From: Cordilura impudica
Taxonomy: Eukaryota > Arthropoda > Insecta > Diptera > Scathophagidae
Assembly: GCA_963682025.1 (NCBI GenBank)
Contig: OY821518.1
Span: 125,140,800-125,204,799 of the forward strand
Length of the DNA: 64,000 nt
Reading direction: 5' to 3'
Position numbers and translations under genes: made by a program. This document shows, one piece after another, positions 34,161 through 45,670 of the stretch. The notes below the pieces were generated by a model. That model was not told where the DNA came from and did no database searches. It was given only the letters and a program-made list of their open reading frames with translations. Position 1 is the stretch's first letter. The number at the start of each line of letters is the position of its first letter.

Positions 34161-36042
34161 TGTGAGTACCATCGAGAAATCGCTTTCGGTAGGAGAATAC
34201 ACCATGACAGCCTTTTTGGATATAGAAGGGGGTTTTAACAATGTCACACCGGACTCGATATTAGCGGCACTATCTAGTCTAGGAGTGAACTCCGTGATCA
34301 TCTCACTGATTGGAAATCTGCTTGCCAACAGGCGGATAACGTCTAAATTGGGAACGACTCTAATATCCCGATTCGTGAAGAGGGGAACGCCACAAGGAGG
34401 CGTTCTGTCACCACTTCTATGGAACTTAGCGCTGAACTCAATGCTACTTTCGTTGGAGAGACAAGGCTGCAACGTGGTCGCCTATGCTGATTACGTGGCC
34501 ATAGCCGTAAATGGTAAGTTTCTATCCACACTTAGAGACATTCTACAGAGGGCTCTCACTATGCTATCTAGCTGGGCAAGTAGTTGCGGTCTGAGGGTAA
34601 ATCCAACGGAACTTGTTCTTTTCACGAGGAAGTATAAGATACCTACCTTCGACCCTATTTCTCTTTACGGTGCTGATATCGCCTTCTCTGATGGAGCCAT
34701 GTATCTTGGCGTATTCCTGGACAGGAAGCTGAATTCCAGATGGAACTTGGAGGAAAGGGCGAAGAAGGCGACTATAGCTTTATACTCCTGCAAAGGCGGT
34801 GGTTCGCCCAGTACTGCTGTATGGGTCATCGTCTGGTGGCCTGCTCTAGAGAAGGCCTCTAATACCAACCTTCTTGCAAGGGTACAGAGAATGGCTTCCA
34901 TGTGTATGACTGGTGCCCTTCGACCTACACCTACGGATGCCTTGAACATCCTCTTACACCTAATACCGTTGGACATATTAGGAAAGCAGTCAGCGGCCTC
35001 ATCGGCCATTAGAATAAGAAGCACAATACAATGGCGTGGTCACAAGTGGCCATGGAGTGATCCTGAATAACAGGAACTTACCATTGAACATGGATTACAC
35101 TACTCCGTGGAGTGTATTCGAACGACACTACAAAACTCTGATACCGACCAGGGAATCCTGGTCAGGGGGGGTTCCAGGTAGCAGGCGTTCGATAAATTTC
35201 TATACTGACGGATCGAAATTGTGTGGTCAAGTTGGTTTCGGAGTCTATTCAAAGGAGCTTGGACTAAATCTGGCTCGCAGGTTGCCAGACCACTGCAGTG
35301 TTTATCAGGCAGAGGTACTGGCAATAAAGGAAGTTGCTGACTGGTTGGGTCGGAATATTCTGTCTACAACCGCCGTCAACATCTACTCTGATAGTCAGGC
35401 CGCGGTAAAATCCTTGGAATCAATGTTCCTGAAAACAAGAACCACCCTTAGCTGCCGCACGTCTTTAAATGAGATGGCCAAGCAGTTCGACATCAGACTC
35501 ATATGGGTCCCAGGGCACAGGAATATACCGGGAAACTGTAAAGCTGATGAGTTGGCAAGACAGGGCACTACCTTACGGGTTCCAGCGGACTTGGAATATG
35601 TTGGTATACCCCTGGAATCTTGCAAGCTGGAACGTCGGCTTCACACCGCCGGCATAACCGACAACAGATGGGCCCATCTGCGTGCCACGAGATCACGAGA
35701 CAGATCTGGCCGGTTTTAAATCATAAGCGCACTAGCGCGCTACTATCACTCCCCCGTGGGGAGATTTCTACAGTAGTTGCTGTTATCACTGGGCACTGCC
35801 TCATAGGGAGATACGCTGAACGCCTCAGGGTCTCGTCAAATGACTTCTGTCGTAGCTGCATGGATGTGGAGGAGGTGGAGAGCATAGAACACTTCCTTTG
35901 CTATTGCCCGGCGCTCTCCAGAACGAGACTTCGAACATTGGGATCGCCGTTTCTTCACTATCTCTCTGATCTCTCAAATGTGGACATTTCACATATCAGG
36001 GGCTTCATCAGGAGCTCAAACTGGTTCTACGGTGGGAACTGA
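34161..36042 (+). pseudogene. LINE ORF2: reverse transcriptase, RNase H, zinc knuckle (broken)
   Basis: Frame 1 (34161-35070): reverse transcriptase with AFLDIEGGFNNV (first catalytic Asp), GTPQGGVLSPLLWN, and VAYADYVAIAV where the family has YADD, so one catalytic Asp is Tyr. LNSRWNLEERAKKA and RMASMCMTGALRPTPTDALN follow. An internal deletion lies after YSCK near 34795. Frame 2 (35036-35719): RNase H with FYTDGSK, YQAEVLAIKE, YSDSQAAVKS and CKADELAR, so its D-E-D-D set looks complete. Frame 3 (to 36042): FCRSCMDVEEVESIEHFLCY, a C-terminal Cys/His knuckle. Frame changes are near 35050 and 35690. The endonuclease and ORF1 are absent because of truncation. Confidence 0.9.
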
Positions 36043-36147
36043 AGGGAACACCTATTCGTCCCGTGGTATCACAATGGATCCCAGAGTCTAAGTGTGCTTT
36101 TCCTTTGGTTTCGCAGCCACTTTCAACCTAACCTAACCTAACGTAAT
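34161..36147 (+). mobile_element. 5'-truncated LINE with 10-bp target duplication
   Basis: A 1987-bp insertion between two copies of TACAAAAACT (34151-34160 and 36148-36157). The 5' end starts inside the reverse transcriptase and the 3' end finishes in CCTAACCTAACCTAACG. 5' truncation, target duplication and a short repeated tail are typical of target-primed reverse transcription. The coding part has reverse transcriptase, RNase H and a C-terminal CCHC-like knuckle, an order found in I/LOA-group LINEs. Its GC content is clearly higher than its surroundings. Confidence 0.9.
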
Positions 36148-36167
36148 TACAAAAACTAAGAAATTAT

Positions 36168-37290
36168 GGTAGATCTAGAGTAACTTAATGATACCCTATA
36201 AAAGCTCTTAGATCCAACTGTGCTGAGGTCATAATTGGATATAGAAAATAAGCATAAACCATATTTAAGAGATATAGTTATTAATTTTTGGCTTGCATAT
36301 ATGTCCAATTCATATCGGATGTTATTTTTATATGGAGACTAGTTTAATAAAATCAATTTTCCCAATCATTATATTTCGTATCTTTTAGTTATCTTTCAAA
36401 CGATATACAATATGATAAGATAACACAGGGTGGCCACTCTATGGAAAAACTATATATAACTTAGTGTAATAGTTATTACAAATTTTTAAAGTGAGGTCAA
36501 GCTTCGGGATTTTTAAAATATTTTGTCGTAAGTTGGTAACTCTTGTGTAAAAAATATATACAATTTCCATTTCGGGTGCAGGTTTGGTACTACCTCACAG
36601 AGTAACCTAATTTGTCCTAAAATATAGATTTTTATATATATATATGGTATTATGTGTTTACGGTATCCATAAATCGTCAGTCCAAACAAAAATGGTGTAC
36701 AGTGGACCAATCTAAATCATACTCCCCATATAAAGTAGCCTCCCGGTATTCATTCTAATGAATCATTGGATATAGAAAATAAGCATAAACTACATTTAAG
36801 AGACATAGTTATTAATTTTTGGCTTGCATATATGTCCAATTCATATCGGATATTTATTTTTATATGGAAACTAGTTTAATAAAATTAACCGATCATGATC
36901 ATAATTAGTAAAGTCACTTATTTTTTCCAGAAACATATATGAACCAAATCTGAGACAAATATTTGTAATACTTTTTTAATTCTACAGAATTAATTTTTGA
37001 AGACCAATTCATTGCTGTAATAAACATGCAAAAACCAAAATTTTGCCGAAATATATACGATAATTTGGTTCTTAAGGCAATTTAAGTAGATCTCATATGG
37101 GTCAGTTGTACGAAATTTCATCTAACGGACACACAGACAGAAAGAGGGATGGACATAGCTAAATCGACTCAAAGTGATTCGGATTCAATTGGTATATTAA
37201 ATGGTCTAGGTCAAATATTTTTTGAAGTTAAAAACATCAACACAATCTCATTATGCACTGATCACAAAGTGGTGTAAGGTATCAAATTGA
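36168..37290 (+). repeat. Family A/E composite with a ~125-bp direct duplication
   Basis: Contains family A pieces in order, ending with GACACACAGACAGAAAGAGG and AAAGTGGTGTAAGGTATCAA. About 125 bp (36235-36355, ATTGGATATAGAAAATAAGC to TAGTTTAATAAAAT) is repeated at about 36771-36890. Between the duplicates lies a family E segment (36360-36760) matching 28851-29340. This looks like a tandem duplication or an insertion with duplicated flanks. Confidence 0.55.
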
Positions 37291-37370
37291 TTAGATACTT
37301 GAAAATTACACACAAACCGTTTTTTAAACATTTCCAGCCGTGTACTTGCAAATGGAATCATTAGTAAAAA

Positions 37371-37854
37371 CTAGAAGATCCCAGTCCTCATTAATAAAGA
37401 CCCTAAAGGTATGCTAATCAATGGAATCATTAATAAAAACTAGAAGATCCCAGTCCTCATTAATAAAGACCCTAAAGGTATGCTAATCAATTTTAGCCAA
37501 TTCACAACTCAACACTTTTTAAATATTGGTTAATATCCAAAATTTTTTTCAGTGTTATTGGTTTATGTCCAAAATAATTTTTCAATTCAACACAATTATT
37601 ATTGTGCATGAAGAAAATAAACTCTTTTTTGTGTAACATACACACATAGCATTGTATGATTTTATGTATGTGTTAGTAGCAACTTTAAATGCATTTTACT
37701 CCAAAAAAAAATTTAAAAATTTAAAAATCTGTAAATTTGGTGGACAGCTAAAAAGAAATACCTTTCAAATAAGATACGTTTGGCCAAAATCGGGAGAAAA
37801 CTGTGGAACAAATCGTCGGTCACAAGAATTCTCTTTATCTATTAACATTATAGA
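37371..37854 (-). mobile_element. Short non-autonomous Helitron, reverse copy with duplicated 3' end
   Basis: On the minus strand the 5' end is TCTATAATGTTAATAGA at 37854. The 3' CTAG end occurs twice, at 37440-37443 and 37371-37374, because a 69-bp segment with the element end and about 20 bp of flank is tandemly repeated. The body matches 29868-30249. Confidence 0.75.
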
Positions 37855-37888
37855 TTGTTAAAAATAAGTATTTATTAAAAATAAGAAA

Positions 37889-38449
37889 TTAGTCGTATAG
37901 TCGGTCTAGACCGACCAACTGATTGGATATAAAAAATAAGCATAAACCAAATATGATTGGCATTGTTCTTAATTTTTTGCCTGCAAATATGAAAAAGTTC
38001 ATATATTTGTATGGTGAGTTGGCCGAAAAAGTTATCAATCCTGACCGTTTTTACTAGTCACTTATTTTTTTTTTTTCTAAAAACATATATAAACTAAGGA
38101 TTGTCCTACAGGGCTTATTTTTGGAGTGGGTGCAATAAGCACACTCAAACTAAATTTTACCAATACCTGATATGATAATTTAGATCTCATAGGAGTCATT
38201 TTTATGGGGACTAGGTTTGAACATGCACCGATTTTTTTATTTAATTTCATCTATATATATTGACATTGCGACCTGCATTTTGAAAACAAGGTTTACATGG
38301 ACACACAGACAGACGGACAGACGGAAATCGCTAAATCGACCTAGAAAGTGATGCTGAGTCGAGTAGTAGAATAAATAATAGGTCTAGGTCAAGTATTGTT
38401 GGTAGTTACAAACCACACCATAAACTCACATAGTGGTATAGGATATAAA
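37889..38449 (+). repeat. Repeat family A copy (A5), shortened
   Basis: Opens with TAGTCGGTCTAGACCGACCA and ends with CATAGTGGTATAGGATATAA. It keeps the GGACACACAGACAGACGGAC module at about 38297-38316. Shorter than A1 through internal deletions. Confidence 0.65.
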
Positions 38450-38990
38450 AATCAGCTGAAAGGGTTGAGCGGAGTAATGGAGGATCCCCTATTTTTTTTT
38501 ATAGTTCTCTGCCAAAGTAGTAAGGGGAAAATAAGGAATTTGGTATAAATCTCTTCCTTCATCGATTATTCATCTGTGATTAGGAGTAAATAAATAATAA
38601 GTCAGAAATTAGAAATTCTCCGTACGAAAAAACTGAGGTACCTCGAAAATCATAATTTTACAGAGTGGAATGCTATTTCACAATTTAATAAAATTACTTA
38701 ATGATTTTCTAAAATGTTTTTCCAACATTACGAAAGTTTTAAGCTTAATTTTGTGAAAATCTCTAAAAAAAAAAAATTGGATAACTTGGGAATGCGATAG
38801 GATTCTAAAAGAGCTTGATGGGACCTGAGGATTCCTTCAATATTTTTCTAAATTTCCCGTATTCACCTCGTCAAAAAGAATATGAAAAGATTGAGAACAT
38901 TTGAATCAACGAATTTAACATGGACTTATCATAGGATGGCAGTTGCTTTTTTTTGGAATGTGTGAATTACATTTTAACTAGTTCTTAGGA
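38450..38990. other. AT-rich spacer
   Basis: No gene or repeat boundary recognised. Confidence 0.4.
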
Positions 38991-39300
38991 ATTACGATAA
39001 TTGAACCATGTGTAGGGTCATACCAAGATCATTATTCGCATAAAGAAGTGCGTGAAATATTCAGTTCCGTACACTCTGGGCAACAGCAGCAATGTTTTCA
39101 TTTGTACGAGCACTGGAATGGTTGTTTTATCCAATAACGGTCCAGTTTAATCCACATGCTTGACATTTTTTTTTACCGAATTTTGCATGCAATTTTCTTC
39201 CATTTTCGGTAGAGGATTCACTCACCACTTTGGAAATTAGTTTTTAATATTTCCCAACGTTATTCAAGCATAAACAGCTGACATTGGTGTTGCCATACTT
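38991..39300 (-). pseudogene. Old rosa-like transposase N-terminal remnant
   Basis: On the minus strand the fragments SSARTNENIAAVAQSVRN and NNDLGMTLHMVQ align in order with RTPENIAAVAESVRE and HKDLGMTPYKVQ of the rosa element at 4836. An N-terminal LNNVGKY piece also aligns. Many stops and gaps make it much older than the other two copies. Catalytic residues are not reached. Confidence 0.6.
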
Positions 39301-41050
39301 AAAATAACCAGTAGTTCAAAATGCAAACACCAGATTTATGAAATAAAGATAAGTTTCCGAAAAAGGGGGGTCCACATTACCCGCGTTTACTCTATATTTT
39401 TAAAATAACGTTTTGCATAACATTAAAAAATATTGGGTCCGGTTAATCAAAAAAAATTTTTGCACTTAAAATATTTTTATGAAAAAAATTAAAAAATTAA
39501 AAATTAAATAATAATAATTTCCTTCAACAAATTATTTATTAGTATTTTTATCCATTATCGTCTTTTATGTTTTAATATGTTTTTTTTTTATATCAAAACT
39601 GTCACTTTAATTGTTCACGTGCATTTAAAGCTTCATCTAAGCGAACTATGATCTTGAAATAAAATTTATTGACCAATACAAAAATTACTGGAAACACTTT
39701 TCAACATCTTTTAATTGATTTCCAATATTTAAAAAAAAAATTCTTTAATTACCAATAAGTTTTATATTAGAGATAAGCAAAAGCAATAGCGATATCGTCT
39801 GGTCTGGTCTCGTTTGGTTAATGGCATCGTTTACAACGACACCATCCATACACATCGAACAGGTCATAAAAATTCAAGCATAATTTAAATTTCAGTGGTG
39901 ACTGATGAATAAGTAAAACTTAAAACTAAATGTATCACACATATTCATGGTGTCTTTTACGCCAATTAGTAGACAATAAAATAATGAAAATAAGCCATTA
40001 AGGTAAAAGACAAAAGAGAAAACAATACAACAAAACAAAGAAAATAAAAAAAAAAACACTTAGGAAATACAGCCCGGCGACAGTAAAAGGAACTAACAAA
40101 AAGTGGTAAAGTGTTTTATGGCCTGCAGAATAAGAGATTTTAAAAGTGGTAGGCTTAAGTGAGTGTTGGCTGGCTTTAAAATGATAATTTTTGAGATTGA
40201 GTAGAAAACTGAATAACAGATTAAGAAGATAAATATGAAAATTTTTCGATTTATTTCGATAGATATATATATAATTTTTTAAGTGGATAATCATGATCAA
40301 ACTTATGCAACTTCAGAAATCCTAGACGTAGTCGTAAGGAAAATCTGTAATTTTTATCTGGAGAGAACTAAAATTTTATCTAACGTATGGGCACTAAAAT
40401 ATAAAAAAATATATAAGCGTTAATAAAAACACCTTGTGAACAATATTTGCCCATTCTAATATGAAGCCATAGCGTTAGTACTTTAAATGAAACTCAATGA
40501 ATTAGAGCGTCGTAAAGTAATTTGTAATTTTTTGTGAAGAAATTTGAAACAAAAAAATCTTTCACTTATAAAAATTCTTCATTAATGAGATACTTAAAAT
40601 TATGAAAAATAATATAAAAGTATAAAATAAACCCATTTTTGGCGTGAACTGTCGGTGTAAGACTCGAAAGTTTGGAGTAAAGTAACAACTAAAACGATGG
40701 ATCATAGTGGGAAATCGTACAGTGAGTTGTTAAGAACATTCGCATCCAACAAGAAGTATCTTTAAATTAAAAAAATAAAAAATAAAAATCTAGCCCAAGC
40801 TACCACTGAGAGGTGATCAAACGCAGGTTGCGTCAACTTTTTCAAAATTACTTCTGTGCTTCCTCTCAGTTTAAATCTATGATGTATGAGGAGCTTTATT
40901 ATACCGTGGAAGGCAATGAAAGACAGTCATTAATGTGAGTTTTTCATACAGCAAGCAGCCAAAAAATCCGAATAAATTTATGAGACGAAGTTGCCATGAA
41001 AGGTGTTATTTGTTGCCAGGAAAGGTATTTTTCAAAAGAAAGTGCGCAAA
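39301..41050. other. AT-rich spacer, nothing recognised
   Basis: About 1.7 kb. Short open frames are low-complexity and start from A/T-rich sequence. No RNA gene or repeat boundary seen. Confidence 0.45.
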
Positions 41051-41560
41051 TTCATAAAGAAATATTTTTATTTATATACACACATTGTGTTAATATTAGG
41101 ATAATATGTATGGGTAGGAGGCAAAAGGAATTAGTGTTTATGGATATTTGACTTGAATTTTTTTCCGCAGAGAAAACCTCAGAGGTGAATTTCACCCACA
41201 TAAGGCTAGTGCGGCTAATGCGTTCCACGATCCAATGCACAATATGCAAACGAATAAGATCTCATAGATGATCGAATATTGGAAATGACAACAATGGCTC
41301 TAGGGATGAGTTCACTTAAATGTGTGGATCACTTCTATAGTACAGTGCGACACTACCAACATTCCGAAGATACTCGAAAGTGTTAATAAAGTTTGTTACC
41401 CTACTGTCATTGATAAGCACTATTGCCTTCCTTTGCACATGGGCCAGAAGTTTCAAAGTAGACTTTGAAGCCAATGTCCATATAACTACAAGAGTTGTAT
41501 TCCATCGTATATAGGTGGTGTCAGTAGTAAGGAAATCAGATGAAGGGAAGTAATTCTTTC
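41051..41560 (-). pseudogene. LINE reverse-transcriptase C-terminal remnant (CR1/jockey-like)
   Basis: The minus strand reads STLKLLAHVQRKAIVLINDS, RVTNFINTFEYLRNVGSVALYYR, then WIVERISRTSLMWVKFTSEVFSA. The order LLxHVQRKA, LExxRNVGSVALYYR, RTSxMWxxFxxEVF is the thumb and C-terminal segment of insect non-LTR reverse transcriptases, with CR1-type elements the closest I recall. Catalytic motifs are not included. It ends near 41052 in AT-rich DNA. Confidence 0.6.
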
Positions 41561-41695
41561 ACCGATTTAAGAAACCTAAACATTTGAAAGCTTCTTTCGA
41601 CAATTGAAAAATATATTTATTTCAACGGACATCACACTAATTTGGCCAGAACATCAATAACGTCAGAATCCTAAAGAACAATACCACCAAAGGGT

Positions 41696-42170
41696 GACTT
41701 GCGTAGAATTCTTCGAAAACAATTCTTCGAAAAAACAATTTTTCGAATAGCAGTTCTTCGAATAACAATTCTTCTAAAACAATTCTTCGAATAACAATTC
41801 TTCGAATAACAATTCTTCGAAAACAATTCTTCGAGAAACTATTCTTCGAATAACAATAACCATAGAGGTTTTCAACTATAGCGGGAAATAATCTGAGATT
41901 TTCAACTATAGCGGGGAATTATCATAGAGGTTTTCAACTATAGTGGGGAACAATCATAGAGATTTTCGACCATAACGGGGAATAATCATACCGATTTCCA
42001 ACTACATGCTTTTACTTTCGATTTACGGAAAATTCGTCTCAAAAACGGCATTGAAATTGTTGTCGAAGAAATCTTTTCGAAGAATTGTTATTCGAAGAAC
42101 TGCTATTCGAAGAATTGTTTTTCGAAGAATTGTTTTTGAAGAATTGTTTTCGAAGAATTTTCCGCCGACC
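41696..42170. mobile_element. Small foldback element, sister family
   Basis: Left arm (41696 to about 41865): tandem AACAATTCTTCGAAA-type units. Right arm (about 42058-42170): the same units inverted (TTCGAAGAATTGTT). The outer ends TTGCGTAGAATTCTTCG and the complement of CGGCGGAAAATTCTTCG resemble the TGCGGAAAATTTCCCG ends of the two larger foldbacks. The centre holds about five ~33-bp repeats with AGAGGTTTTCAACTATAGCG (41870-42005). Flanks CCAAAGGGT (41687-41695) and CCAAAGAGC (42171-42179) agree at 7 of 9 positions, consistent with an aged 9-bp duplication. No coding frame is credible. Confidence 0.72.
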
Positions 42171-42499
42171 CCAAAGAGCACAGCCAACACTGTAAACTCC
42201 ATGGGTCATCTATGAGCAACAAAAAAACATTTAAATTGAGCTCCCACGGAGATTAGTAAAAGGTTTTAATTGAGTGTATCGTTAATATATTGCCTCATGC
42301 CCCTAAGGTTTGCCCTTTGCTCGAGGAAATATGTTTGACAAATATGGTAGTAGTAGACTGCAAATGAATAGATGTGGAGATGGGGTTGTTTAACATAGCA
42401 GACCATTAAGAAAAAAAGAAAAAGTGAAGGGCATTAGGTTGAAAAATGTACCGACATATACACCCCAAATTTGAAAAAAATAAATGTAATATTTTGGTT

Positions 42500-42625
42500 T
42501 TTTTTTTTGTAAATTTAATGGAAGCTCTTGAAGCAGCTTTATATGGGGGACTATTTTTTGAGTAGTTATTAGTGATCGTCCTATGGCCGACAAAAGCTTA
42601 GATTAGACAGACAGACGGAGGTAAG
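42500..42625 (+). repeat. Family A fragment
   Basis: GAAGCAGCTTTATATGGGGG, CTATGGCCGACAAAAGCTTA and AGACAGACAGACGGAGG occur in family A order. Confidence 0.4.
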
Positions 42626-42639
42626 ACCTTAAACTATTT

Positions 42640-43590
42640 GAGAGCCTTTTGCTACGTAGACTTCATGAAGTGACTGAAAGACTAGAAGGACTCTCTCCTA
42701 GACAATATGGCTTCCCAAAGGGAGGAATCACCGTACATGCTATTAAAGAAGCTGTGGATATTGAAATAACTGCTAGGAACATGAAAGGTTTTTGTGCCAT
42801 TATCACCCTAGACGTAAAAAATGCCTTAATACAGTCAAATGGAAGATAGTGCTAGATGCTCTCATGGAACAAGGATGAATGTTTCTCTCTTCTATAGTAT
42901 AATGGTAGATTATTTACGCAGACGAATTCTTACGCATAAAACTGAAGATTTATACATTCGCAAATACTGTATACTGCTCCAACTTTCGTAATGGCAACAG
43001 AACGAAAATTTACAACTGAGCAACTATTAAAGCTTTAACGAAGAAGTAATTTAAGGGTGATATCAGATTATCGCACGGTTTCCACAGGTGATGCCGTTTT
43101 AGTAGCTCGAATTCCTCCATTAGATCTATTACTTGAGTAAACATCTGAAATATGGCACAAGCCAAAAATGGTTCCAGGAGACACTACAGTACGAAATAAT
43201 GTTAGAAGAGAAGCACGACAAACGTCAAAAACGCTGCGTTAGATGCGATAAAGATAGGCTATAACCAAACATTACCAAATGGGTGAAGAGCAGACGCGGT
43301 AACATGATGTAATATCTGATACAGCTAATGACAGGATATAGTTGCCTAAATAACTACTTAAACAACAGCGAAACGTGCGAAGTAGAAGAAGATAATGCGA
43401 GTTGATAAAATATTAAAGTCGAAGGAAACTTAGATCTCATATGTCGCTAATGAAGGATCGATGTCACAGAACAACGAACGGCTAATCTACTTGTAGAATG
43501 GGGGACTGGGATACATACGAAGCTAACGACAAAACTGATGGATACACATCCGTTCTGATGATATGCTAAGGCATTACCAGGATGGTAAGG
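42640..43590 (+). pseudogene. R1-clade-like LINE reverse transcriptase remnant
   Basis: Reads LRRLHEVTERLEGLSPRQYG, then FPKGGITVHAIKEAVDIEI and GFCAIITLDVKNAL (first catalytic Asp region) up to 42849. Broken frames continue with LDALMEQG, SLLYSIMVDYLRRRILTHKT (about 42880-42945), ISDYRTVSTGDAVLVARIPPLDL (about 43055-43125) and a C-terminal NYLNNSETCEVEEDNAS segment. The RQYGFxKGxST, LDVKNA, YRTVS and IPPxDLL signposts in this order fit R1-like LINEs. The catalytic ADD box is lost in a deletion near 42950. Many stops. Confidence 0.72.
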
Positions 43591-45590
43591 GGAAGATATT
43601 GTGGGGTTAAGTGGGGATATATGGGGTTAAGATTGAATTTGAATCTTTCTTTGGGAAGATATGATTGAATTTGAAATATTTAAGGATTTCAGTTTCATTC
43701 AGTCATCGTCATAATTGAATAACACTAAGTAAAACAATATTTAGAATAGGATTAAATAAAAAGTTTCTGAAATATTTTATATCAAAGACAGCCAAGGGTG
43801 ATTACGAAAATTTGGTGCTTCTAAAAAGGCAAGACTAAAAAGTAATTATACTTTTCAGAAACCCTTAATGAAATACAATATTTCGCAGAGTTTGATATCT
43901 AGATTAAGATTTAGTCCTTTATAAGGCCGTGAAGAAGTTTTCTTGGGAAGTTTATTTTAAGTTACATTTTATTTTATTTTGCAAAACCCATGATTGAATG
44001 AAAGAATCTAAACTATTTGGTGTCTTTAGAAAGTGTTCTAATGAATTTAAGATTATGAATGATTCGACTACAAAGGAAAACTAAGTCGAATATCTCTGGA
44101 TTTAATGGTTTTATAAAGCTAGATTTAAAAATTTCTAAGGACTACATTATAATGGATACAGACGTTTTGTTTACAAGATTCTAAAAAAGTAACATTCCTG
44201 TAGTAGTTAAGCCACTTATAAGTTCAGGAGGCTTTCGGCGTCAGTAGTCTTAAAGGTCAACTCCTTTCTATACACTATAATACATAAATTATTATGGTAA
44301 ATATTACCTATATTAGAGATATCTGAACACTTGGTTTACTTGTGTTTGTTATTACTTGTTTCTATATATTTAACCACGATTTAAATATTTCTCTTAAGCA
44401 ACAGTCTTTGCGACATGTATCCTTTTTATACCACAAAACATAAACTTACTGCTTAACTCATTATGTGGTGCTTTGACCAGTAGTTATATTCAGCTTAAAT
44501 GGCTGATTTTATCTGTTAAATTACATCAGTTTGGTAACATACAAGTCCACATACATAAACACACAAACACACACATGACACACCACAAAATTAACAACAA
44601 GGGGAAGGGTGGCTGAAAAGACACAAGGACTATATAAAAATTGTCAAAACGAAAGACTAAAATTAGTTTAATGTCAACATCACAATTGTTTTGAACAATT
44701 TACAAATTGGTTTAAAGTGTTTGTTTGGGTAATAATCTTAACGTTTGTATATAAAACCCACAAAATACAAAAACAAAAAAAAAAAAAACACGACAAGAAT
44801 AAAATGAAAATAATGCGTTAAGGATTATGTACTTTATTATTTGGGTGGAAGAGAGCAACAAAAGGAATAGCAATCGAATAGAACAAACACACACATACAA
44901 GAATATAAAGAGAGGCCAACCAAAATATATAAAAGGTTGCACATATTATCAAAATCAGCCATACGAGCGAACAACAAATATGAAGAAATTTGCAAAAACA
45001 AACAACAACAAAAAAAGACAAAGACAATTTTTTATAAATAGCAAAAAAGTACAAAAATTCTTATCGTACTTTATGCATTCCTATGATAAATAAGTGAAAA
45101 CCAAAATAATACACCCACAGCAAAGAAACTAAAGAAAGAGATAATAACCAGACCAAATCACTATGGGCTAAAAAACCTCTATTAATCTTACTTAGATAGC
45201 GTTATTTTTTTGTACGGAAAAGATAACGATATGTCTAAAAGATGTATGCTGGTTTGAGGAATTTAAAGGATATTAAGAGGAAGAATATTGATAATTTTTT
45301 TATTGAGATCAATTATTTATTTAATTTCCTTTGCTTTTATATAAAGCATGTTTAAAGTAAACTTGAAAATTAAATTAAAAATCAAATTCCATTTGACTTA
45401 AAACTTAAACACAAAATGAGCAGTCTTCTCCGAAGGGCTTTAATTCAGTTCTAAAAACTAAAATAATATATTTTTTGAACTTAAACTAGGTAATAATTAA
45501 TATCTTCATTATAGAAAAGCATTGTATTCACGAGTTACATTTTTGTGGTCTCTACATAGACATGTATCACATTTGACATATATCACTTTG
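43591..45590. other. AT-rich spacer, nothing recognised
   Basis: About 2 kb with GGGGTTAAG repeats near 43600-43630 and scattered CA and A runs. Lysine- or phenylalanine-rich frames are composition effects. Confidence 0.45.
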
Positions 45591-45670
45591 TACATACACT
45601 ACCGTCAAAAAGTGTTTGCCACCTCTCCTCCTTACATTTAAAATGTCCAAATCTTCTTTATTATACCCTA

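Noticed and set aside
36126..36142. Telomeric CCTAA repeat tract
   Set aside because: Only about three units at the 3' end of a LINE with target duplication, so it is the element's tail, not a telomere.
39998..40300. A 100-residue minus-strand frame rich in Phe and Leu resembling a membrane protein
   Set aside because: It comes from A-rich plus-strand sequence; no conserved motif, start context or neighbours support a gene.
42006..42215. A 69-residue frame with RRIVIRR repeats
   Set aside because: It lies in the right arm of the small foldback; the repeats are the arm units.
44712..45093. Phe/Cys-rich and Lys/Asn-rich frames on opposite strands
   Set aside because: They mirror each other over AAC- and AAA-rich low-complexity DNA and carry no domain.
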